This document shows, in pieces, positions 1-6,617 of a stretch of DNA of 11,584 nt. The notes under the pieces were generated by a model that was given only the letters and a program-made list of their open reading frames with translations, was not told the origin of the DNA and searched no databases. The number at the start of each line of letters is the position of its first letter. Within the stretch, counting starts at the first letter, position 1. Source of the DNA: Bacillota bacterium (GTDB lineage Bacteria; Bacillota; Clostridia; Christensenellales; Aristaeellaceae); assembly GCA_023435435.1 (NCBI GenBank), contig JAEYRW010000074.1:1-11584 (forward strand), in the 5' to 3' direction. The translations under genes were made by a program, and so were the position numbers.

Positions 1-37
1 GGGGCCAAGGGGCCAAGGGGCCAAGGGGCCAAGGGGG
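1..37. repeat. GGGGCCAA tandem repeat at left end, G-quadruplex-like
   Basis: Four perfect head-to-tail copies of the 8-base unit GGGGCCAA are followed by a fifth G-tract (33-37). The five G-tracts of four or more bases, separated by CCAA, fit a G-quadruplex motif on the plus strand. The same unit forms the right end of the window (11558-11584), and a single copy with two extra G lies at 531-540. The first 27 bases here are identical to the last 27 of the window. This fits either a dispersed short-repeat family at which assembly broke or, less likely, a circular molecule. Confidence 0.9.
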
Positions 38-546
38 CGGCAATCCGCAAAGGCTACTCCCGGCCGGCTTGATCTTTTCCGCCCAGCTTTGCCGTCCTGC
101 GTTTGACGTTGCGCTGCTACGCCTGCGCCCCGGCTTCAAGGCGCGCCGAACAAAGTCGGCGCGGGCGCAAAGCAACTTGGTTCGCCATTGGCGAGTCAAT
201 CCCGTCGGATGAAAAAAATCTCTGCGCCCTACCATCGGGCCTTAGAGCAAGACGCAGAAATAACGAGAAGCCCCGCGATGGATTTTCGCCCAAGGCAAGG
301 AGCCGACAGAGGCGCCAGAGGGTGATCGCCTGTGGCAATCAAAGTCGCACCGGTGAATTTGTCGCATGAAATGCGTCAAATAAAGTCCCGTAGGAACCGC
401 TTAACTGAAAGCGAAGCTGCCGCGCGACCGGGCTGTTCAATACAAAGTTTTGGACAGCCTGCCTCTTGGGCGAAAAGACGCGCGGGGCTTCTCGGTCTTT
501 CCGTGTCTTGCTCTAGGTTTTGCGGATCGCGGGGCCAAGGTGTTTT
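38..546. other. Non-coding region downstream of murQ
   Basis: No convincing gene is seen on either strand. The open frames here are short, rich in Arg, Ala and Ser, lack ribosome binding sites and resemble no family I recognise. The stretch holds two inverted, diverged copies of a longer repeat (cores 243-295 and 464-515) and an isolated GGGGCCAAGG at 531-540. It lies downstream of the murQ stop codon. I see no canonical hairpin-plus-T-tract terminator for the minus-strand operon, so where that transcript ends is unclear. Confidence 0.6.
243..515. repeat. Imperfect inverted repeat, about 53-base arms
   Basis: The reverse complement of 243-295 aligns with 464-515 at roughly 83 percent identity with one gap. 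Shared blocks include TTGGGCGAAAA, CGCGGGGCTTCTCG and GTCTTGCTCTA. Weaker similarity continues outward to about 210 on the left and about 549 on the right, up to the murQ stop codon. The right copy runs into the GGGGCCAAGG at 531-540. The arms are separated by 168 bases, so this looks like two copies of a dispersed intergenic repeat in opposite orientation, not a compact hairpin. No coding capacity or insertion-sequence features are seen. Confidence 0.6.
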
Positions 547-1461
547 CTATTCCGATCTGCCGAGGCGCTCCAGCGCGTGCCGGACGTATCCGCCTGCCGC
601 GTTCAGCGCCTCCTCCGCTTCTCCCGCGCTTGCGCCCGCCACCGCCATCACGATGGCGCGCTTGAGATTGCCGTCCGCGCGCGCGATGGAATCCATCGCC
701 GCGTCCCGGTCGATGTTCGCCGCGCGCATGACGATCCGGACGCATCGATCCCGGAGTTTTTCGTTGGTCGCGCGCACATCCACCATCAGGTTCCGGTACG
801 TTTTTCCGGAAAGCGTCATCGCGCCGGTGGAGATCATATTGAGCACCATCTTCGTGGCCGTACCCGCCTTGAGCCGCGTGGAGCCGGAGAGCGCCTCCGG
901 TCCGGTGGCGAGTTCGACCGCGATGTCGGCAAGCGCCGCCATGGGCGAATGCCCGTTGCACACCACACAGGCGACCTTCGCGCCGATTTTCCGTGCGTGG
1001 CGCATGGCCCCCAGGCAGTAGGGAGCGGAGCCGCTGGCGCTCAGCCCGATCACGAGATCGTGCGGCGAGAGGCTGCATTCGACGAGTGCCAGCGCGCCCG
1101 CATCTGCGTCATCCTCGGCGTTTTCAACGCTGTGCCGAAGCGCCCGGTCGCCGCCCGCGATGACGCCGACGAAAAGACCTTCGGACACGCCGAAGGTGGG
1201 CGGGCACTCCGAAGCGTCCAGAACGCCCAGCCGCCCGCTGGTGCCGGCGCCCACGTAGACGACGCGCCCGCCCGCCGTCATCGCCCCATAGGCAGCGTCC
1301 ACGGCCGCGGCGATCTGATCCTTTGCCGCGGCCACCGCGCGAAGAGCGTCCCGATCGACGTCCGCCATGAGCGCCACGATCTCCCGGGCGCTCATGCGGT
1401 CGAGGTTTTCGCTCCCGGGATTGCTTCCCTCCGTCGCGAGGGATTCGTAACGCACGCTCAT
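547..1461 (-). CDS. murQ: N-acetylmuramic acid 6-phosphate etherase MurQ
   Basis: This cytoplasmic SIS-domain enzyme cleaves the lactyl ether of MurNAc-6-phosphate to give GlcNAc-6-phosphate and D-lactate in peptidoglycan recycling or MurNAc use. The 304-residue product has the normal family length. It carries family blocks in order: TEGSN near residue 10, GAGTSGRLGVLDASECPP (71-88), GSTRLKAGTATKMVLNM in the middle, and NLMVDVRATNEKLRDR later. By comparison with E. coli MurQ (Glu83 and Glu114), the proposed catalytic acids are Glu85 in DASECPP and Glu116 in NAEDD; both are present. The start ATG overlaps the TGA of the upstream kinase gene (ATGA), which indicates translational coupling. It is the last gene of the operon. 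Its stop codon abuts a repeat-rich non-coding stretch. Identification is near certain. Confidence 0.96.
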   Translation of the reverse strand: MSVRYESLATEGSNPGSENLDRMSAREIVALMADVDRDALRAVAAAKDQIAAAVDAAYGAMTAGGRVVYVGAGTSGRLGVLDASECPPTFGVSEGLFVGVIAGGDRALRHSVENAEDDADAGALALVECSLSPHDLVIGLSASGSAPYCLGAMRHARKIGAKVACVVCNGHSPMAALADIAVELATGPEALSGSTRLKAGTATKMVLNMISTGAMTLSGKTYRNLMVDVRATNEKLRDRCVRIVMRAANIDRDAAMDSIARADGNLKRAIVMAVAGASAGEAEEALNAAGGYVRHALERLGRSE

Positions 1462-2390
1462 GATTCCACCGTCCGTTCATAATTTTTTTGAAAGGTCTCG
1501 CCCGCTTCGATTCCGGCGAGCGCCGCCGCCGCGACCAGCGCGCCGTAAACCGGCGCGAAGCGCGGTTCGCGGATGTCGAGACCGAGGTGCTCCGTCCTTT
1601 GAAGCACCCGCCTCAAGAAATCATCCTCGCGGAACATGCCGCCCGAGAGAACGCAGACCGCCCGCCCCGGGCCGAAGCGCCCCGCGCAGGCAGAGATCAG
1701 TCCCGCGATCTCGTCCGCGCAGCTTTCCACAAGTCTCACGGCCACCGGGTCGCACGCCCGCGCCGCCTCGAACGCGACGGGCGCAAATGATGCCACGCGC
1801 GCCGCGCTCCCCGCGTACAGATCCGGAACGGCGTCTTCGAGGGCTGCGCCGAGTTTTTCTCCGACGCGGGTTTGAAGGATCGTTTTTTCGCCCCGTCCAT
1901 CCAGCGCGCGGTATGCGGCGCGCAGACACGCCTGGCCCAGTGAAAAGCCGCCGCCCGCGTCGTCGATGAGAAACCCCCAGCCGCCGATCCGGACCGCGTG
2001 CCCGCCCTTGCGCACAAAAGCCGACGCGCCCGTGCCCGCGATGACGGCGATGCCGTCGGAGAGCCCGACTTCGCCGTTTAAGGCATTGAACGCGTCGGAT
2101 TGAACCGCCGTGCGCCCGATGGCCGGGAACGCCATTTGGATTCTATTCTTGAGCGCCGCGGCGGTGGCGGGGCTTGCCGCGCCCGCGATGCCCGCGTACA
2201 GCGCGGCGGCGTCACTAAACCCGCGCAGCGCCTCCGAGAGACGCGCGGACGCGGCTTCGACGCCGATCCCGGAGGGGTTTGTGCCGGGAAGGCGCGCCGT
2301 GCGGACGACGGTTCCATCCGTTCGCGCGACGCAGACGTCCGTCTTTGTGCCGCCGCCGTCGATGCCGATCAGAAGGCCGTCATTTTTCAT
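1458..2390 (-). CDS. murK: MurNAc/GlcNAc kinase, BadF/BadG ATPase family (MurK-like)
   Basis: This is a sugar kinase of the BadF/BadG/BcrA/BcrD ASKHA family, 310 residues. Visible motifs are the N-terminal phosphate loop IGIDGGGTKTD (8-18), SDAFNALNG (98-106), IAGTGASAF (117-125), the glycine-rich GGWGFLIDDAGGGFSLGQ (136-153), LSGGMF (248-253), and a C-terminal PVYGALVAAAALAG. The family includes GlcNAc kinase and Clostridium acetobutylicum MurK, which phosphorylates both MurNAc and GlcNAc. The ATGA overlap with murQ makes a muramic acid or glucosamine substrate likely, though specificity cannot be read from sequence. I chose the ATG at 2390 because the next in-frame ATG upstream (2432) would add 14 basic residues before the family N-terminus. 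The gene begins 11 bases inside the end of larC, so coupling with the cofactor genes is strong. Confidence 0.88.
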   Translation of the reverse strand: MKNDGLLIGIDGGGTKTDVCVARTDGTVVRTARLPGTNPSGIGVEAASARLSEALRGFSDAAALYAGIAGAASPATAAALKNRIQMAFPAIGRTAVQSDAFNALNGEVGLSDGIAVIAGTGASAFVRKGGHAVRIGGWGFLIDDAGGGFSLGQACLRAAYRALDGRGEKTILQTRVGEKLGAALEDAVPDLYAGSAARVASFAPVAFEAARACDPVAVRLVESCADEIAGLISACAGRFGPGRAVCVLSGGMFREDDFLRRVLQRTEHLGLDIREPRFAPVYGALVAAAALAGIEAGETFQKNYERTVES

Positions 2391-3651
2391 ACGCCCGCAT
2401 CGCCGCATCCATGATCTTCGCGACGGGGACATTCTTTTCGTCGGCGATGCGCGCCGCGTCCGCGAATTCCGGCTTTGCCTTTTGGATGCCGAAACCCTCG
2501 GCGGTCTTGATGCGCACGTCGCCGTATTCGGTTGAGACCGTCGCGCCGCCCGGCGTCAGAATGTGGCGCGCCATGCGCTTCACGCGCACGCCGAGGGTGG
2601 TGGTGTGCACAAGCATCAGCCGCGCGATTTCGTCCTCGTCCGCGGGCCGCACAAGGCAGGTGAGCATTGTGCCCGGGCGGTTTTTCTTCATCTGAATGGG
2701 CGTCATGAACACGTCGAGCGCGCCGGCCCCAAGCAGCTTTTCCATGGCGTAACCCATGCGCTCCGCCGTCATGTCGTCGATGTTGCAGGTAAGCTCCAGG
2801 ATCTCGTCCGCGCCGGAGGCGGTGTCGCCCAGCATCGCGCGCACGCAGTTGGCCTGCGCAAAGTCCTTCTTGCCCATGCCGTAGCCGATCTTTTCCACCG
2901 CCATCACGGGCATGTCGCCGAACGACCCTGCGAAGTGCTTGAGAAGCGCCGCGCCGGTGGGCGTGCACAGCTCGCCCCTGATCCGTCCGCCGTAGGTGGG
3001 CACGCCGCGCAGAATGTGTGCCGTCGCGGGCGCGGGCACGGGCAGGATTCCGTGGGCACACTTCACCTGACCGCTTCCCACGTGCACGGGGGAGGCGACG
3101 ACCTTTTCCGGCGCGAGCATGTCCATGAGAAGGCACACGCCCACGACGTCCGCCACGGCGTCCAGCGCGCCCACCTCGTGGAAATGAACCTCGTCGACGG
3201 GTCGGTTGTGCGCGTGGGCTTCCGCCTCCGCGATGAGCTGGTAGACCGCCAGCGCGTTCTTTTTCACGGCTTCCGGGATGTCTAGATCGTCGATGATGTG
3301 CCCGATGCCGTGAAGGTCCGCATGGTGATGGTGTGCGTGGCCGTGGTCGTGGTCATGGTCGTGGTCATGCTCATGGTCGTGGTCATGGCCGTGCTCGTGG
3401 TCGTGGTGTTCGTACGCATGCTCGTGATGTACGTCGAGGCTTTCTTCCTCCTCGCCATGTACCGCAACCTTCATGTGCGTGCCCGCGATGCCGCACTTGA
3501 CGGCGGCCTCGCGCGCCACCGTCACGCCCGGGAGCCCCAGCGCGTTCATCTTGGCGACGAAGGCATCCCGGTCCGGGACGAGCTCAAGCAGCGCGGCCAT
3601 GAGCATGTCGCCCGCCGCGCCCATGGCGCATTCCAGGTAAAGTGTCTTCAT
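2380..3651 (-). CDS. larC: Nickel insertase for the nickel-pincer nucleotide, LarC
   Basis: LarC is a CTP-dependent cyclometallase that inserts nickel into the dithiocarboxylated pyridinium mononucleotide, the last step of NPN cofactor synthesis. The 423-residue protein starts with the family sequence LECAMGAAGDMLMAALLE. It has a histidine/aspartate-rich tract at about residues 75-118, then VHFHEVGALDAVADVVG (155-171), GSGQVKCAHGILPVPAPAT (192-210), CNIDDMTAERMG (289-300) and MKKNRPG (321-327). The His-rich insert is typical of nickel-handling proteins and probably stores or delivers Ni2+. In Lactiplantibacillus plantarum larC is split in two frames joined by programmed frameshifting; here it is one uninterrupted frame. 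The start ATG overlaps the larB stop (ATGA). The DNA of the His tract is a near-repeat of GTGGTCATG-type hexamers, so its length may vary between strains. Confidence 0.95.
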   Translation of the reverse strand: MKTLYLECAMGAAGDMLMAALLELVPDRDAFVAKMNALGLPGVTVAREAAVKCGIAGTHMKVAVHGEEEESLDVHHEHAYEHHDHEHGHDHDHEHDHDHDHDHGHAHHHHADLHGIGHIIDDLDIPEAVKKNALAVYQLIAEAEAHAHNRPVDEVHFHEVGALDAVADVVGVCLLMDMLAPEKVVASPVHVGSGQVKCAHGILPVPAPATAHILRGVPTYGGRIRGELCTPTGAALLKHFAGSFGDMPVMAVEKIGYGMGKKDFAQANCVRAMLGDTASGADEILELTCNIDDMTAERMGYAMEKLLGAGALDVFMTPIQMKKNRPGTMLTCLVRPADEDEIARLMLVHTTTLGVRVKRMARHILTPGGATVSTEYGDVRIKTAEGFGIQKAKPEFADAARIADEKNVPVAKIMDAAMRAYEK

Positions 3652-4403
3652 TTGAGTCCCTCCATTTGGTTGATCATGGCCGCGAGGTAGCCCGCGCCGA
3701 AGCCGTTGTCGATGTTGACCACGGACACCCCGCTCGCGCAGGAGTTGAGCATCGAAAGAAGCGCGGAAACGCCGCCGAAGTTGGCGCCGTAGCCCACGGA
3801 GGTGGGAACGGCGATCACCGGGCAGTCCACGAGGCCGCCGACCACGCTGGCCAGCGCGCCCTCCATGCCCGCCACCGCAATGACGCAGCGCGCGCTGAAC
3901 AGCACGTCCAGCCGCGCGAGAATCCGGTGTAGTCCCGCGACCCCCACGTCGTAAAGCCTTGTGACCCGGTTTCCAAATGTCTCAAGCGTCAGTGCAGCCT
4001 CCTCGCACACGGCCATATCGCTGGTGCCGCCGGAGGCGACCACCACATGGCCCAGAAGGGGCCGCTCCCCTTTGCCCACGACGCCGATGCCGGACATTTC
4101 GTGGTACCAGAGGTCGGTTTGCCGGGCGACAAGATCCGCCTTTTCCCGCGCCATGCGGGTGATGAGGATGTTGCGCGCGCCGCCGTCATAGAGGGCTTTG
4201 GCGATGCCCGCGATCTGCGCCCCGGTCTTGCCCGCGCCGTAGATCACCTCGCCGAAACCCTGGCGCACGCCCCGGTGATTGTCGATGACCGCGTAGCCGA
4301 TGTCGTCGAAGGGCGCGCGCTTGAGCTGGGCGAGCATCTCCTCCGGGGAGAGCGCGCCGCTTTTGACCTGATTCAGCTTGTCGAGAAGCTCTCTTTTGTC
4401 CAT
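3648..4403 (-). CDS. larB: NPN cofactor carboxylase/hydrolase LarB
   Basis: LarB starts NPN synthesis: it carboxylates the pyridinium ring of nicotinic acid adenine dinucleotide and releases AMP, giving pyridinium-3,5-dicarboxylate mononucleotide. The 251-residue protein has a helical N-terminal part (about 1-110) and a C-terminal PurE-like (AIR carboxylase) domain. The latter shows VVASGGTSDMAVCEEA (121-136), YDVGVAGLHR (151-160), VAGMEGALASVVGGL (177-191) and PTSVGYGANFGG (200-211). Cys222, in MLNSCASG, corresponds in position to Cys221 of the L. plantarum enzyme, which I recall as important for substrate chemistry. The start ATG shares one base with the larE stop (TAATG), and the stop overlaps larC. 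Identification is firm. Confidence 0.95.
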   Translation of the reverse strand: MDKRELLDKLNQVKSGALSPEEMLAQLKRAPFDDIGYAVIDNHRGVRQGFGEVIYGAGKTGAQIAGIAKALYDGGARNILITRMAREKADLVARQTDLWYHEMSGIGVVGKGERPLLGHVVVASGGTSDMAVCEEAALTLETFGNRVTRLYDVGVAGLHRILARLDVLFSARCVIAVAGMEGALASVVGGLVDCPVIAVPTSVGYGANFGGVSALLSMLNSCASGVSVVNIDNGFGAGYLAAMINQMEGLK

Positions 4404-5155
4404 TATCTCTCCTTGAGGTCGAGGAGTACGGCGTCGAAGTCGCCCGCGAGGGCTCCGACGATTTCCCCGCGCCGCTCGACCGCCCGGGTGATTTCGTCCT
4501 TTTTGAACTGAAGCCGCGCCATGTTCCCGACGACGCGGGCGCGGAAATCCGTGAAGCCCATGGCGAACAGCGCGTTCTCCGCGCGTTCGATCTTTTGAAG
4601 CATTTCGGCGCTGATCGCCTGTCCCGTGGGTACGCGGGTGGCGAGGCAGGCGTAGGCGGGCTTGTCCCAGGTGAACAGGTCCGCCAGCCGCGCGTACTTT
4701 CTGACCATGTCCTTTGTGATGCCGCAGTCGCGCAGGGGGGAGACGACCGCGAGCTCCTGAAGCGCCTTCATGCCCGGGCGGTCGCCCGCGTCGTCGGAGG
4801 CGTTTGTGCCGTCAATGAGAAGATCGTACCCGTCCGCCTTCGCCCGCGCGGTGAGCGTCTCAAAGAGGGTGTGCTTGCAGTAGTAGCAGCGGTCGGCGGG
4901 ATTTTCCACGACCTTTGGATTGGCAAGCGCGTCAAGTTGAATGACCGTCATTTCAGCCCCGAGCTGATCGGCGAGCCTGTGGGCGTCCTTTAATTCAAAT
5001 TCAGGCTGGAACTGAGAATGGATATAATAGGCGTGGACATCGCAGCCGCTCTTTTTTGCCGCATAGAGCAGGTACGAGCTGTCCGTGCCCCCCGAAAAGG
5101 CCAGCGCGACACGGGTGTGCGCCTTGAAAAAATCTGACAATGCTTCCGGTACCAT
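4403..5155 (-). CDS. larE: NPN cofactor sulfurtransferase LarE, three-cysteine type
   Basis: LarE is an ATP-dependent sulfurtransferase that adenylates the two carboxylates of the LarB product and converts them to thiocarboxylates. The 250-residue protein has the PP-loop SGGTDSS (21-27), followed by the family segment ADRCYYCKHTLF (87-98), LLIDGTNASDD (112-122) and ACLATRVPTG (169-178). Cysteines 90, 93 and 170 form the CxxC plus C pattern of LarE proteins that bind a [4Fe-4S] cluster. The L. plantarum enzyme instead sacrifices its single Cys176, matching Cys170 here. This version is therefore probably cluster-dependent and catalytic, as an inference from the motif. It is the first gene of the operon, with a perfect AGGAGG seven bases before the ATG and its own promoter. 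Confidence 0.95.
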   Translation of the reverse strand: MVPEALSDFFKAHTRVALAFSGGTDSSYLLYAAKKSGCDVHAYYIHSQFQPEFELKDAHRLADQLGAEMTVIQLDALANPKVVENPADRCYYCKHTLFETLTARAKADGYDLLIDGTNASDDAGDRPGMKALQELAVVSPLRDCGITKDMVRKYARLADLFTWDKPAYACLATRVPTGQAISAEMLQKIERAENALFAMGFTDFRARVVGNMARLQFKKDEITRAVERRGEIVGALAGDFDAVLLDLKER

Positions 5156-5162
5156 GGTATTT

Positions 5163-5168
5163 CCTCCT
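5163..5168 (-). promoter_or_regulatory. Strong ribosome binding site of larE
   Basis: A perfect AGGAGG lies seven bases upstream of the larE ATG on the minus strand. It is the only strong Shine-Dalgarno in the five-gene operon. The four downstream genes start inside or against the preceding stop codon, so ribosome entry at larE probably sets expression of the whole unit. Confidence 0.85.
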
Positions 5169-5224
5169 ACAAATGCGACGCCATCCTCCCTTGCGGAGAA
5201 CGGCGCCTTCAGAACGTCTGCTTC

Positions 5225-5253
5225 ATCTTACCAAACCCGCGCGGGATTGTCAA
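5225..5253 (-). promoter_or_regulatory. Sigma-A-type promoter of the larEBC-murK-murQ operon
   Basis: On the minus strand there is a perfect -35 TTGACA (5248-5253), a 17-base spacer and a -10 TAAGAT (5225-5230). This predicts a transcript start near 5218 and a leader of about 60 bases before larE. The spacer contains the perfect palindrome CCCGCGCGGG (5236-5245), a possible operator. The -35 begins nine bases after the stop codon of the acetyltransferase gene, so the operon can be driven independently of it. Confidence 0.7.
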
Positions 5254-5262
5254 CGGGCGGCG

Positions 5263-5718
5263 TCAGAGGCGAAATTCGAGAAACCTGTCGTTTTTCCGAA
5301 ACCCGAAGTTTTCGTAGAACGATACCCCCATCTCGGACGCCGTAATCTGCACGCCGCCGCAGCCACGCGCCCGCGCCTCTTCGGCGATCTTTCCGAGAAG
5401 CGCCCGCGCGAGGCCGCGCCTGCGGTAGCCGGGTCGGGTATACATGCTCGAAAGAATGCCGAGTTTGCCGTCCGGATTTCCGTAGGTGGGCGGGCGCTCG
5501 ACGAAGGACAGGCCGCTGGTCGCCACGATCCCTTCTCCGGAAAGGGCGATCCAGGAGACGAAGCTTTCGTCGGCCATGTGCTTTTCATAATAGGCGTACA
5601 GGGCGGGCGCGAGGTCGCGCGTCGGGCGCGCGCCCTCCTCCACAAGCTGGTCGATGCGCATTTCGATGAAGCGGGCAACGTCCGGCGTTTCCAGCCGCCG
5701 CAGGATGATGTCAGGCAT
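5263..5718 (-). CDS. GNAT-family N-acetyltransferase
   Basis: This is a GNAT-fold acyl-CoA transferase, 151 residues, the usual single-domain size. The acetyl-CoA pyrophosphate loop is visible as YRRRGLARALL (98-108), preceded by the beta-4 segment KLGILSSMYTRPG (85-97). The late motif SFYENFGFRK (133-142) is the usual GNAT C-terminal signature. The substrate cannot be inferred. I chose the ATG at 5718 because GGGGAAG lies seven bases upstream of it. An ATG at 5736 would add six residues but has no ribosome binding site and overlaps a good -10 element. It is on the same strand as the lar-mur operon, about 107 bases upstream, but that operon has its own promoter, so functional linkage is doubtful. 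Confidence 0.85.
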   Translation of the reverse strand: MPDIILRRLETPDVARFIEMRIDQLVEEGARPTRDLAPALYAYYEKHMADESFVSWIALSGEGIVATSGLSFVERPPTYGNPDGKLGILSSMYTRPGYRRRGLARALLGKIAEEARARGCGGVQITASEMGVSFYENFGFRKNDRFLEFRL

Positions 5719-5738
5719 GTGATCACTTCCCCGCATCC

Positions 5739-5767
5739 ATTTTACGCGACCGCCGCGTCCGGCGCAA
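5739..5767 (-). promoter_or_regulatory. Possible promoter of the acetyltransferase gene
   Basis: On the minus strand, -10 TAAAAT (5739-5744, five of six consensus bases) is separated by 17 bases from a weak -35 TTGCGC (5762-5767). The predicted transcript start is near 5732, which gives a very short leader to the ATG at 5718. The weak -35 and short leader keep confidence low. Confidence 0.35.
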
Positions 5768-5830
5768 GTGTGATTTCCGATTCTGTCCGGTGCGGCGGGG
5801 ACATATCATGGGGCGAATGGAGGCGATTCA

Positions 5831-6547
5831 ATGAGCGACGAATCGAGGGTGGAGCGGCGCGTGCTCGCCCGGGGCGTGGCGGACCTCGACGGCGACGGAA
5901 AGCCCGAGCTGGTGACGGTGTCGGGCGTGCCGGTCTCCGAGGGCGGCTTCTCCCGCGACATGGTCATGCTGGTCCGAAACGGCGCGACGGGGCGGACGGC
6001 CCGCGCCGTACCGCCCGAGAACGAGGGATATCCGCCCCAGCTTGTGTTCGCGAATCTCACCGGCGGCGCGGGCAACGACATTCTGCTCGTCATTCCCACC
6101 GGCGGAAGCGGCGGCACCGTCAATGCCTACGTCTACAAGTATCTGCGCGGCGCGCCGATCCTGGTTTTTTCCACAGACGCGTTCGACCAGGACTACCAAT
6201 ATACCGTCACGTACTTGGACGGCTATCGCGTCGAGGTGGTGAGCCTCGCAAACGGCGAAACCTATCGGATCGACATCTCCCTCCGGGGAAGCGACTACCT
6301 TTCCCAGATCTACAACCCGGACGGCACGCTGATCAAGCCCGTCGAGGGCTTTGTCAGTCCCGTCTCGGGCGTGTACCCCGTGGACTTCGACGGCGATGGC
6401 ATCGCGTCTCTTTTTACGTTTCAGGAAATCTCCGGGCTGTACCACGCGGACGGTCTCGGCTATGTGCAGAACGTGCTCTCCTGGGTCGGCACAGGCTTCA
6501 TGCTGGAGAGCCAGTACGTCGCGGTGTTTGGGACGTCCGCCGAGTGA
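5831..6547 (+). CDS. FG-GAP/VCBS repeat-like protein
   Basis: The 238-residue product has two calcium-loop-like segments, DLDGDGKPE (18-26) and DFDGDG (185-190). It also has beta-rich blocks such as NDILLVIPTGGSGGTVNAYVY (82-102) and YQYTVTYLDGYRVEVVS (122-138). This arrangement matches VCBS/FG-GAP beta-propeller-like proteins found singly in Clostridia and Bacilli, whose role is unknown. No signal peptide is visible. The reading frame upstream is open for only 19 codons and contains no alternative start, so the ATG at 5831 is well supported. TGGAGG lies seven bases before it. The gene diverges from the acetyltransferase gene and precedes the exported repeat protein by 70 bases with no terminator between, so the two may be co-transcribed. 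Confidence 0.75.
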   Translation: MSDESRVERRVLARGVADLDGDGKPELVTVSGVPVSEGGFSRDMVMLVRNGATGRTARAVPPENEGYPPQLVFANLTGGAGNDILLVIPTGGSGGTVNAYVYKYLRGAPILVFSTDAFDQDYQYTVTYLDGYRVEVVSLANGETYRIDISLRGSDYLSQIYNPDGTLIKPVEGFVSPVSGVYPVDFDGDGIASLFTFQEISGLYHADGLGYVQNVLSWVGTGFMLESQYVAVFGTSAE

Positions 6548-6617
6548 GAGGGAACATTTTGGCCTGGCGCGCGTCGTATACATGGATGAAACAATACAGC
6601 GGACAGGAGGCTGTTTG

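Noticed and set aside
1..37. A CRISPR array
   Set aside because: The 8-base units are contiguous with no spacers, and there are no cas genes.
520..1482. A 320-codon open frame on the plus strand across murQ
   Set aside because: MurQ on the opposite strand has full-length family motifs. The plus-strand translation is Arg/His rich with no recognisable domain or ribosome binding site.
2380..3651. A programmed frameshift in larC like that of L. plantarum
   Set aside because: The gene is a single uninterrupted 423-codon frame containing both the N-terminal and C-terminal family blocks.
3298..3690. A plus-strand frame opening with a very hydrophobic Val/Met segment that looks like a membrane helix
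   Set aside because: It is the antisense of the His/Asp repeat codons in larC, where CAT and GAC codons read as ATG and GTC.
5156..5220. A riboswitch or leader peptide in the larE leader
   Set aside because: The roughly 60-base leader is too short for known nickel or amino-sugar riboswitches. The only small frame (ATG at about 5180, five codons) has its start directly against the purine run, with no spacing for a ribosome.
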